From Acidocella sp. KAb 2-4 (GTDB lineage Bacteria; Pseudomonadota; Alphaproteobacteria; Acetobacterales; Acetobacteraceae), in assembly GCF_020567705.1 (NCBI RefSeq), contig NZ_JAJDJU010000014.1, forward strand, positions 22,619 to 86,618: DNA of 64,000 bases, in the 5' to 3' direction. The notes under the pieces are model-generated. The model searched no databases and was not told the DNA's origin. It saw only the letters and a list, made by a program, of their open reading frames with translations. Shown here in pieces: positions 56,993 through 64,000 of this stretch. The first letter of the stretch is position 1. Every line of letters begins with the position of its first letter. A program made the position numbers and the translations under genes.

Positions 56993-58123
56993 ATGATCAA
57001 AATTCCCCCGTCTATTACACTAGGCTGTGCCCAGCCTGATGAGGCTTGTGTCGCGGCCAAGCCGGTTGGCGCCTTTGTCAGGCAAGCGGCAGCGGCTTTG
57101 GCACACGGCTTCGCGGTCATTCCCTGTGGCGGTGCCGACGGGAAGCTGCCGCTGGTCAAATGGAGTGGGATCAAAAGGCCGCAAAGCGAGGTTTGGCTGC
57201 AAAAGCTGGTGCTCCGCCCAGACCTGCAAACCGCCAATCTTGGCATTATCTCCGGCGCCTCGGGCGTCACCGTCATTGACTGTGATACCCCAGGGCGCCG
57301 CGCTGCGTTGGAGGCGCGTTTCGGTGAGACGCCAATCGTCGTCGCCACGCCTCGGGGTGGTTTGCACCTGTATTACAGCTCGGAAGGGGAGCGGTGCGGG
57401 CGGTTTGAATTCGATGGAATCCAGGGGGACATCAAGGCCGAGGGCGGCTTTGTCGTCGCGCCTCCGAGCATGAGGCAGTTCGAGGGTGGCGGCGTTGGCT
57501 CATACGAATTTGTCGAGGGCAGCTGGGCATGGCGGGAGGCGCTGCCGCCGCTGAAGAAAGGGGCGCTCGAAGGCATCTCGGGCAAAGCCGAGCTGCGGGA
57601 TTACAATCCGGGAACGGTGGAGGTCGGGTGGCGCAACACGAGCCTGTTTGACGCCCTGCGCCAGGACGCCATGGCCATCCACTCGGAAACCGCGTTATTC
57701 GAGCGTGCCAAGATGATCAATGCCGGCTTTGCGGTGCCACTCAGGGACGCGGAGATCCGGCGGACCGTGCAGTCGGTTTGGCGCTACAAGGCCGAGGGAC
57801 GGCTGTTTAGTTCGGAAAGGCCTGGGATTGCCATTCCAACGGAGGTGTACACTCAACTTCGGCAAATCCCTGGGGGAACCGACGCCTTCATGTTGCTGGC
57901 GGATCTAACGGCCAATCATGCCGCGCGCGCCAGCAGGGGAGAAGACTTTGTTATTGTCCCCGAGGCGCTGGAGGCGGCGGGCAGGATGTTCGGCTGGGGC
58001 ACGAAGCGTTACCGCAACGCCATTCAGACATTGCTGCAAACCGGCTTGGTGAAACACACCCATGTTGGCGGCAAACGGCGCGGCGATCCGCATCGGTACA
58101 CTTTTGGGCCTTGGGCAATTTAG
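56993..58123 (+). CDS. Bifunctional primase/polymerase (Prim-Pol) protein
   Basis: 376 residues. Prim-Pol signs: AHGFAVIPCGGADGKLPLVKW, IISGASGVTVIDCDTP (DxD metal site), TPRGGLHLYY (His) and FDGIQGDIKAEGGFVVAPPS. The C-terminal half (about 205-376) has a primase-CT-like helical region and a wHTH-like end RNAIQTLLQTGLVKHTHV. Such genes are replication genes of integrative elements and plasmids. It follows the recombinase. Confidence 0.9.
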   Translation: MIKIPPSITLGCAQPDEACVAAKPVGAFVRQAAAALAHGFAVIPCGGADGKLPLVKWSGIKRPQSEVWLQKLVLRPDLQTANLGIISGASGVTVIDCDTPGRRAALEARFGETPIVVATPRGGLHLYYSSEGERCGRFEFDGIQGDIKAEGGFVVAPPSMRQFEGGGVGSYEFVEGSWAWREALPPLKKGALEGISGKAELRDYNPGTVEVGWRNTSLFDALRQDAMAIHSETALFERAKMINAGFAVPLRDAEIRRTVQSVWRYKAEGRLFSSERPGIAIPTEVYTQLRQIPGGTDAFMLLADLTANHAARASRGEDFVIVPEALEAAGRMFGWGTKRYRNAIQTLLQTGLVKHTHVGGKRRGDPHRYTFGPWAI

Positions 58124-58215
58124 CCCACCGTCATGGTTAGACTTCCCACGGGGCAGTCAATGTAAACTACATTCTGTTCTTGGGATAGCGAGCCGAGGTG
58201 GCGGCGGCCGAGCTT

Positions 58216-58530
58216 CTAAGCGACATTGTCCAGCAGGCTGGGGGTGTTGTGCCTGGGATCGTTGACGTGGCGGCTCACCGGCCAAGCCCGCAAAACCTCG
58301 TTCCCTGGGGGATGGAGGAGGTCGCAGAGGACGCCTTCTTGCTCCCCCAGCCACAATGGCCAGTCCCGCTTCTCGATGAGGACCGGCATGCGGTCATGGA
58401 TCGGCTGGCGAGGGCGTTGGCGCTGGTGGTGATAATCGTGAAGCTGCGTAGCTTCACGCCATCCGCGCCCTGCCAGATATCCCATAATCCCGCCAGCAGG
58501 AAGGAGATAGGTGGACGAGTTTTACCCTGC
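58216..58530 (-). pseudogene. SRAP (SOS response-associated peptidase) fragment
   Basis: Minus strand: LLAGLWDIWQGADGVKLRSFTIITTSANALA, then after a frameshift IHDRMPVLIEKRDWPLWLG and LRAWPVSRHVNDPRHN to a stop at 58216. This is the C-terminal half of an SRAP/YedK protein. The catalytic N-terminal Cys and more than 100 residues are missing, so it is a relic. Confidence 0.8.
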
Positions 58531-58691
58531 CCGCGGAGGAACGATTCCGCCGCTCCCGTGGTCGGTTTTTGCGCCGGCGCTTATAAATAACGGTTCGACA
58601 ATCAGCCACAGGGCGTCAGGGAGTAGAGGTAAGGCCATCTCCTCCCATGAATCACCCTATCCGAGCCGGGCAAGAGGTTTTGAAAGGGACT

Positions 58692-59222
58692 CTAAGGGCT
58701 GCCAGACCGGCTCTGGTATAAAGCCTCGCTGTAGGCCTTCAGCGCCTTGGCCGTATCGTCGAACGCCCTCTTGATCCAAGGACCGGCGAAGCGGAACACG
58801 TGGATGCCGTTCACACCCAAGAAAGCGTCGGACGATATATAACGGCAACTTTCAGGACTGGTCGACTCCAAAACCTGATCACGCCGCGCGGGGTAGGGCC
58901 AGCTCTCAGCATAGGGAAGCCGCCAGGAGAGACGACGTTCCGGTTCATAGGCGCAGACATATTCGCAATTCGGAATCAGACTGCCCGGCACGCAATAATT
59001 CACCAGGCTCATCTGCACCGGCGCACCCAATTCCAGCGTTGAGGCGGCACGAACACAAAATGGGTTCCATTCCCCATAACGTTCCAAATCGATTAGAACC
59101 TTCCAGACCACCTCCACTGGGGCCGCGATTTCGATTACGTCGCTGACGGTAACCGCATCAGGGTCAAACCCTTCCCGAGGGTCCTGCACCACAGTCGGAT
59201 GAATTTTACTCCATTCAAGCAT
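58692..59222 (-). CDS. SRPBCC/polyketide-cyclase-like protein
   Basis: 176 residues: VSDVIEIAAPVEVVWKVLIDLERYGEWNPF is the start of an SRPBCC (START-like) fold that binds hydrophobic ligands. C-terminal HVFRFAGPWIKRAFDDTAKALKAYSEAL is the closing helix. Last gene of the minus-strand sulfotransferase operon, 37 bases after DUF1214. It may present or modify the same hydrophobic substrate. Confidence 0.8.
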   Translation of the reverse strand: MLEWSKIHPTVVQDPREGFDPDAVTVSDVIEIAAPVEVVWKVLIDLERYGEWNPFCVRAASTLELGAPVQMSLVNYCVPGSLIPNCEYVCAYEPERRLSWRLPYAESWPYPARRDQVLESTSPESCRYISSDAFLGVNGIHVFRFAGPWIKRAFDDTAKALKAYSEALYQSRSGSP

Positions 59223-59259
59223 TTCTTTGTTCCTCTTGCCGTGTTAACGGCTTTTGTGT

Positions 59260-60369
59260 TCATTCGACCATCATTCTTGGCTGGTCAAGCTTGATGACTT
59301 CACATGCCGGCACAGGGTGATCTTCCGCCTCGATCCAGCGCCACAGGGCGGTGCCATGCAAATGGCCGGCGAGATCAACCCAATTACCAAAGCCGGGATC
59401 CTCCTCGGAGCAAACTATGACAACGCTACCATCTGGTTCGTAGTGCGCCTGATGCCCATTCAGCCATATTTTATGGTGCACATAGTCAAGCGACTCCATC
59501 CACCAATTATCGAGCTGGAAATTCCACATCCGGCATTTTGGCGGGTGGACCCGCAGCACCCAGGCTTCGCCCGGCTGCAACTCGAAATAGGCGTGGCCAT
59601 ACCAGATTTTGGGGTCACCGCCAGCACGCTGAAATATTGTTTGATCAGTTTCATAAATGCGGTTTGGCCGCGTCTTGAACCATTCCGACCAGTCTGCAAA
59701 TGTATTGGCTGTGCCGCGCACAAAAGACGCAGCCGCTGTCAGCTGCTTGGCGATGACCTCCGGCGTCAGCAAGGCCGGCTTAGCTGGTCCTCCATTGATG
59801 CGTTCAATGGCGATCTCAGCGGGTTTTTGCGTCTTTTTGTCGTGGAAAGTTTGCCGCACAATCAGCAGCGTGCTGTCATCCGCCATCGGCAGCCAGTTAC
59901 CGGGGCTGGGCTGGCGCGACACAATGATTTCAAAATCGCCATCCTCCGTCACGACTAGATTTGAGAGTTCAACCTCCCCAGTAGATATCATCGTACCATT
60001 AGTCGCATAGCGGTTGGCTTTGGTGCCGAAGCTAAGGTATGGAACACCATTTACCCGACCTCTGATCCGGTAAGTCCTGTCACCGCCAATAACAGCCTGC
60101 TCGTAGATGTTATCGGGGTTGTCCGCACCAATCTTGATCTTATCGTCAGCCAGTTTAAAAAGCCTAGGAAAATCGGGGTCGGCGCTGTCAACATGCATGT
60201 TAAGCGCGGTCCGCGTCAAACGGCTGAGATAACGTACACCTTCCGCTTGGTCGAGCGGCGTGCGCGGCGAGCTCTCCCGGAGCAGCACGCTACCCGCCTC
60301 AGCTAGCTGAGCGCAAAAGTCCTCCCAGATTCGTTCTAATGATGTCTGATTCTGCTGGAACTCGGTCAT
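59260..60369 (-). CDS. DUF1214 domain protein
   Basis: 369 residues from the ATG at 60369 (or 60375). DUF1214 patterns in the second half: YFELQPGEAWVLRVHPPKCRMWNFQLDNWWMES and a closing GTALWRWI region. The family has no confirmed enzyme activity. It recurs with SDR and sulfotransferase genes in lipid or steroid-like clusters, consistent with the present context. Confidence 0.8.
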   Translation of the reverse strand: MTEFQQNQTSLERIWEDFCAQLAEAGSVLLRESSPRTPLDQAEGVRYLSRLTRTALNMHVDSADPDFPRLFKLADDKIKIGADNPDNIYEQAVIGGDRTYRIRGRVNGVPYLSFGTKANRYATNGTMISTGEVELSNLVVTEDGDFEIIVSRQPSPGNWLPMADDSTLLIVRQTFHDKKTQKPAEIAIERINGGPAKPALLTPEVIAKQLTAAASFVRGTANTFADWSEWFKTRPNRIYETDQTIFQRAGGDPKIWYGHAYFELQPGEAWVLRVHPPKCRMWNFQLDNWWMESLDYVHHKIWLNGHQAHYEPDGSVVIVCSEEDPGFGNWVDLAGHLHGTALWRWIEAEDHPVPACEVIKLDQPRMMVE

Positions 60370-60397
60370 AATCAACCTCCTGCTTTGGTGGAGCCGG

Positions 60398-61186
60398 TTA
60401 GGGACTCATCCACTGTCCGCCATTGATATCCAGCGTCGCGCCGGATACGACCCCGGCGTAGTCTGACAGCAGCATGAGGACAGCGCGCGCGCAGTCATCC
60501 TGTGGCGGAATTACCTTGAGCGGAATATCGTGTGTAATTTCGGCGATTATATCAGCTCGGCTGCGGCCTTTAATCACTTCGATATCGATATAATTTTCCA
60601 CCGGCGCCCCATGAATCCAGCCCATGCGGCAAGTATTCACCCTGATGCCATACTGGCCCAGATCTGCCGCCATATATTTACTCAGTACATTGAGCCCGCC
60701 CTTAGCCGCGGCATACCCCATCTCCATACCATATGCGCCACCGTAGGGGCGCACAGTGGCCATGGTTGAAATATTTACAACGGCGCCGCCTCCTTTCAGG
60801 AAGGGAATACAGGCCTGGGTCAACCGCAGGGCGCCCAGGCAATTCACGTCGAAGACATTAGCCCAATCCTGCGGATCAGCATTTGCGACGAAGCTCCATT
60901 GGCCGTGCAAATAGGCGCTGTTCACCAGCCCATGTATGCGCCCACCGAACGCCTGCGCACTAGCTTCGGCCAATGCCTGGCATTGCGCGGCATTGCTTAC
61001 GTCGCAGGGAACAGCGATGGCCTGGCCGCCTTTTCCTGTAATCTCGGCAACCAGCTTGTTCAGGTAATCCTTGTTGCGCGCAGCCAGAACGACACGCGCT
61101 CCTTCCGCCGCCGCGAGATTCGCCAGCGCCTGCCCCAGGCCCGGCCCCACGCCACTGATCACCACAACCTTGTCACGCAATAACAT
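60398..61186 (-). CDS. Short-chain dehydrogenase/reductase
   Basis: 262 residues from the ATG at 61186 (a frame extension to 61207 exists). Rossmann GVGPGLGQALANLAA; NSAYLHG in place of NNAG; catalytic-type GAYGMEMGYAAAKGGLNVL (Y-x3-K) and closing SGATLDINGGQW. NAD(P)-dependent oxidoreductase of unknown substrate, second in the operon. Confidence 0.92.
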   Translation of the reverse strand: MLLRDKVVVISGVGPGLGQALANLAAAEGARVVLAARNKDYLNKLVAEITGKGGQAIAVPCDVSNAAQCQALAEASAQAFGGRIHGLVNSAYLHGQWSFVANADPQDWANVFDVNCLGALRLTQACIPFLKGGGAVVNISTMATVRPYGGAYGMEMGYAAAKGGLNVLSKYMAADLGQYGIRVNTCRMGWIHGAPVENYIDIEVIKGRSRADIIAEITHDIPLKVIPPQDDCARAVLMLLSDYAGVVSGATLDINGGQWMSP

Positions 61187-61218
61187 CTTGTATTTCCTCC
61201 CACACACAATTCAAAAAT

Positions 61219-62409
61219 TCAGCGAATATAACGTGCGCGGTATCCGGAAAAGTCCTGCTTGATCGCCTCTTCATCGAGGCCAAAACGCACGGAAGCATAG
61301 TCATGCATGGGCCGCTGCTCACGCTGATTCCCCGCCATAAACTCCTCCAATGCCGCATCGACCCGCGCATCCCGCGCGATCCCCATGCGCGCAAGCACCT
61401 TCTCCGCCTGCGCCAAGGGCGCACGCGCGACTTCACGGTAGTCAATATCGATAAAGCGTTCTTCGCCAAGTTCCGCTCTTGCTACCTCAAAGCGGCGCAT
61501 CCAATCGACTAGCCGCGCGGACCAAAAAGCGCCAATCTCGTTGTCGGAGATTGTCGATGCAAGCTTGTACAGCGCAGCCTGCATGGATACGTAGGATGGC
61601 ACGGTCTGCAATGGATCGCGGTGCGTCATAATAAGCACCGCATTGGGAAAAGCCTGTGCCACCACTTTGGTATACGGAAGATGCGAGGGGCTCTTCAAAA
61701 TCCATTTGCAGCCGCGACGGGACGGATCCTGCCACTGCAGAAATTTCAGGATGGTTTTCAGATCCTCGTGCCCGCGAGATTGGTCATAACCGTTCAACCA
61801 CTCAGCGAAAGAGGGCACAAAGGTCATCGCCTCGACCATCGTTGAGACGAACATCTGCCCCAGAATCAGGATTTCCTCATCCGGCGCATCCGGATCAAGC
61901 GGGTGGATCGAGGCCAATTCCGGCGCCAGTTGCAGCCAGCCATCGATCATCGCCTGGGCATAGGCCCGCCTCTCAACCGGATTGCCGGGAGCCTCATTGG
62001 GAAATGGCGCAAAATTCTGTGCCTCGTACCAGCGAATCGCAGTCATACCCGGTGCGGAGGCAAGCAACCGGTGAAAAATGGTGCTTCCTGTACGCGGAAG
62101 CCCCAGAATGATGCCCGCCACATCAACGGTCTCATCTAAAATTTCCGGATGCTTCCTGATGCACTCGACCATGCGCTGACGGTTGGCAAGCCCTTTGACG
62201 ATGCTCTCCGTCTGTGCCGCAAACCCCTGTGGCGTCAGCCGTCCTTCGGCGTTGGCCGCGGTGATGTAGCGGTCCATTGGTTCGAAGAACCACGTGTCGC
62301 CAAAATCTCGCAATCCGGTGCGTGCGCATGCCATATCTAGCAACGCCCCTCGTTCGAGCAAGAAGGTATTTTCTAGAGCAGAACGTGCTCCTTCCGTCAA
62401 ACTGGCCAT
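61219..62409 (-). CDS. PAPS-dependent sulfotransferase family protein
   Basis: 396 residues. The 5'-PSB loop GIILGLPRTGSTIFHRLLA (near residue 100) and the WILKSPSHLPYTK and LIMTHRDPLQTVPS motifs (3'-PB site) are conserved. The ATG at 62409 has AGGAGG plus AGGAAGG upstream. First gene of the operon, divergent from a LuxR-HTH regulator; cysD is nearby. The acceptor is unknown, presumably a small hydrophobic alcohol or lipid. Confidence 0.9.
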   Translation of the reverse strand: MASLTEGARSALENTFLLERGALLDMACARTGLRDFGDTWFFEPMDRYITAANAEGRLTPQGFAAQTESIVKGLANRQRMVECIRKHPEILDETVDVAGIILGLPRTGSTIFHRLLASAPGMTAIRWYEAQNFAPFPNEAPGNPVERRAYAQAMIDGWLQLAPELASIHPLDPDAPDEEILILGQMFVSTMVEAMTFVPSFAEWLNGYDQSRGHEDLKTILKFLQWQDPSRRGCKWILKSPSHLPYTKVVAQAFPNAVLIMTHRDPLQTVPSYVSMQAALYKLASTISDNEIGAFWSARLVDWMRRFEVARAELGEERFIDIDYREVARAPLAQAEKVLARMGIARDARVDAALEEFMAGNQREQRPMHDYASVRFGLDEEAIKQDFSGYRARYIR

Positions 62410-62501
62410 TGCCTTCCTGCTTCCTCCTGAGACTATCTACGCTCACTGCGCGCCCTATTGTCCTTTAGATCGGACATTGCTATCGACTTTGAACCTGCCA
62501 T
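62410..62501. promoter_or_regulatory. Divergent control region of the sulfotransferase operon
   Basis: 92 bp between the two start codons; it must hold both promoters and the operator. No clear inverted repeat seen. Confidence 0.4.
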
Positions 62502-63629
62502 ATGGGATCATTGGTAATGGACCGGTTGGAGCTTGATGACGCCCTGATTGCTGCTCTTCATGAAGGGCCGTTCGAAGACAGCCTATGGAATGATTTTCTT
62601 AATAAATGGCGCGTGCGCATGCGTGCCGACTATACCGGTATCATCTTTCGCCCGCCTGACCGACCTTTCGCCCAGGTTCTTGAGTTTTTCTCTGGTAGAC
62701 GCGCACCCGCTGAATTGCAAAAACTCTATGATGAGCAGCTGTATAAAGTAGATCCTTTCGAGACACTTCACCTCCAGTTGCAGGAAGGGCGTGTTTACGC
62801 CTTGCCTGAATTATTGAATGAGGCAGATCCTATGCATGCCGCATTCCGGCGCACCATGTTGGAGCCAAGCGGAATCAATTTCATGCGACTAATAAGGGTA
62901 ACCGAACCTAGTGGCGTCAGCGCCTGGCTAAGCATGGCACGTGCCGATGAGGACTTCAGCGCCGCAGAAGAGGAGTTGCTCGCGCGCCTGACTAAACATT
63001 TTCGGCAATCCCTGCGTAGCCGTATTGTCCTGGAGCGGCAACGACAACAATCCAGCGTTGCAGACGATGTTTTCTCTCGTCTCAATTTCGGATGGATCAC
63101 CATCGATACCACGGGGTCTATTGTCGAGGTAAGCCCCTCAGCGCATAGGATGATGGTCCAAAATCCTGGACTCACGATTTCCAAGAACGGCCGCCTTAAC
63201 GCCAATTCTCCGGCCGTGCAACGCAAACTCTTTGCCTCTCTCACCCATATATGCTCAGCAGTCGCGCCGCGGCCGCGGGCACTCAACATCTCAGATGATC
63301 CATGGCTTAATCTGCTGTTGGTGCCTCTCGTCAGGCCGGCCATATCCACTGCCCGCACACCGGTCATGATCGCTTACCTGCAAGGCGACACCCGCACCAC
63401 AGCCGATCGGCATGAACAGATCGCTGAACTCTTTGGCTTGTTGCCAAGCGAGGCGAGACTTGCTTGGGCGCTTAGCCGCGGCCAGTCAATTGCCGAGGCC
63501 GCGGAAAATCTTTCCCTCACGATCGGTACAGCACGTAATTACTCCAAAAAGATCTATAGCAAGATGGGCGCGCGCGGGCAGGCGGATCTTGTACGCTTTA
63601 TACTCTCCAGCGTGTTGGCGCTGGCCTAG
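62502..63629 (+). CDS. LuxR-HTH transcription regulator
   Basis: 375 residues with a C-terminal LuxR HTH: LFGLLPSEARLAWALSRGQSIAEAAENLSLTIGTARNYSKKIYSKMGARGQADLVRF (about 309-366). The N-terminal 180 residues show no autoinducer-domain markers of the AHL type, and a PAS-like middle (NFGWITIDTTGSIVEVSPSAHRM) may sense another ligand. ATG 62502; an ATG at 62517 is possible. Likely regulator of the divergent sulfotransferase operon. Confidence 0.88.
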   Translation: MGSLVMDRLELDDALIAALHEGPFEDSLWNDFLNKWRVRMRADYTGIIFRPPDRPFAQVLEFFSGRRAPAELQKLYDEQLYKVDPFETLHLQLQEGRVYALPELLNEADPMHAAFRRTMLEPSGINFMRLIRVTEPSGVSAWLSMARADEDFSAAEEELLARLTKHFRQSLRSRIVLERQRQQSSVADDVFSRLNFGWITIDTTGSIVEVSPSAHRMMVQNPGLTISKNGRLNANSPAVQRKLFASLTHICSAVAPRPRALNISDDPWLNLLLVPLVRPAISTARTPVMIAYLQGDTRTTADRHEQIAELFGLLPSEARLAWALSRGQSIAEAAENLSLTIGTARNYSKKIYSKMGARGQADLVRFILSSVLALA

Positions 63630-63859
63630 ATACTGTTTTAGAAGATTCTGATTTTTTATAAAACTAAGCCCTACCAATTGTGCAAACGCGCAACTATGCG
63701 ATTCCTCACAATTTTTTTAAAACTGCATGTTATTGAAACGGTTCCCGCAAAATCCCTGCACCTGCTTGACCGAGCAAGGACGTATGTAGCAATGCCATAT
63801 GGCAGGTCAATTCTTTATGTTCCTTAGCTAGGAAGGGGCAATTAATAGGGGTATTAGCC
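63630..63859. other. cysD upstream region
   Basis: 230 bp, AT-rich, without a gene. A weak TTCCT-TAGCT-AGGAA stem lies near 63819-63833, before AAGGGG, which may serve as ribosome site for cysD only with a long gap. Confidence 0.35.
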
Positions 63860-64000
63860 ATGCAATACGGGAATGCAAAACGATCGCCGTCGGAGACTCT
63901 GACGCATTTACAGCGTCTTGAGGCGGAATCGATACATATTATGCGTGAGGTTGTTGCGGAGGCTGCGCGGCCTGTGATGCTGTACTCGGTTGGCAAGGAT
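63860..64000 (+). CDS. cysD: CysD, sulfate adenylyltransferase subunit 2, 5' part
   Basis: 47 residues run off the window: [35 protein letters not shown], which ends in the SxGKD start of the PP-loop. CysD is the ATP-pyrophosphatase-type subunit that, with CysN, activates sulfate to APS. With the kinase this gives PAPS, the donor for the sulfotransferase at 61219. ATG at 63860. Confidence 0.92.
   Translation, partial: MQYGNAKRSPSETLTHLQRLEAESIHIMREVVAEAARPVMLYSVGKD

Overview
The window looks like a high-GC alphaproteobacterium, most likely an acidophilic member of the Acetobacteraceae (Acidiphilium/Acidocella-like). This is inferred from gene content, metal-resistance load and a small hairpin repeat at 328-370 of a kind I associate with that family; no marker gene here proves it.

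1-7 kb holds the tail of a DUF736 gene (common on conjugative elements), then a methionine and thiamine block. metE overlaps metF by four bases and is divergent from metR; metF carries a frameshift. thiC sits behind a TPP riboswitch on the minus strand. 7-10 kb has a Phd/PIN toxin-antitoxin pair and three plasmid-type genes on the minus strand (membrane protein, ParA-like P-loop protein, HTH-like protein).

10-28.5 kb is a complete conjugation system. A LuxR-type receptor and a LuxI-type AHL synthase lie directly upstream of virB1-virB11, virD4 and a MobF relaxase-helicase. The luxI stop abuts the virB1 start, so the signal synthase is the first gene of the transfer operon. A perfect 22-bp sequence stands upstream of both the luxI-vir operon and the divergent minus-strand trio in the same orientation relative to each, which suggests common quorum control. 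The region between them has seven 12-bp tandem repeats and nested hairpins (candidate oriT or origin). A DUF1778/GNAT toxin-antitoxin cassette closes the block.

29-54.4 kb is a metal-resistance island. Copper functions: multicopper oxidases, DUF411, Met- and Cys-rich small proteins, ScsB, SCO, a TlpA-like thioredoxin, CopA-CueR-DUF4396, CopZ. It also carries a PspA/PspAA pair with a protein I do not recognise, an accessory lgt, a broken IS630 copy, and a NicO-family transporter plus two CDF-type genes divergent from a CadR/PbrR-like MerR regulator with a clear operator.

54.7-58.5 kb is an integration junction. It starts with a 3' fragment of an initiator tRNA-Met gene whose complement forms the end of a large serine recombinase. 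A primase-polymerase gene and decayed fragments (DUF429-like, SRAP) follow. 58.7-64 kb holds a sulfotransferase-SDR-DUF1214-SRPBCC operon divergent from a LuxR-HTH regulator, then the start of cysD, whose pathway makes the PAPS a sulfotransferase uses.

The layout fits an integrative conjugative element or megaplasmid with metal-resistance cargo, bounded or interrupted near 54.8 kb. The exact element ends cannot be fixed from this window.
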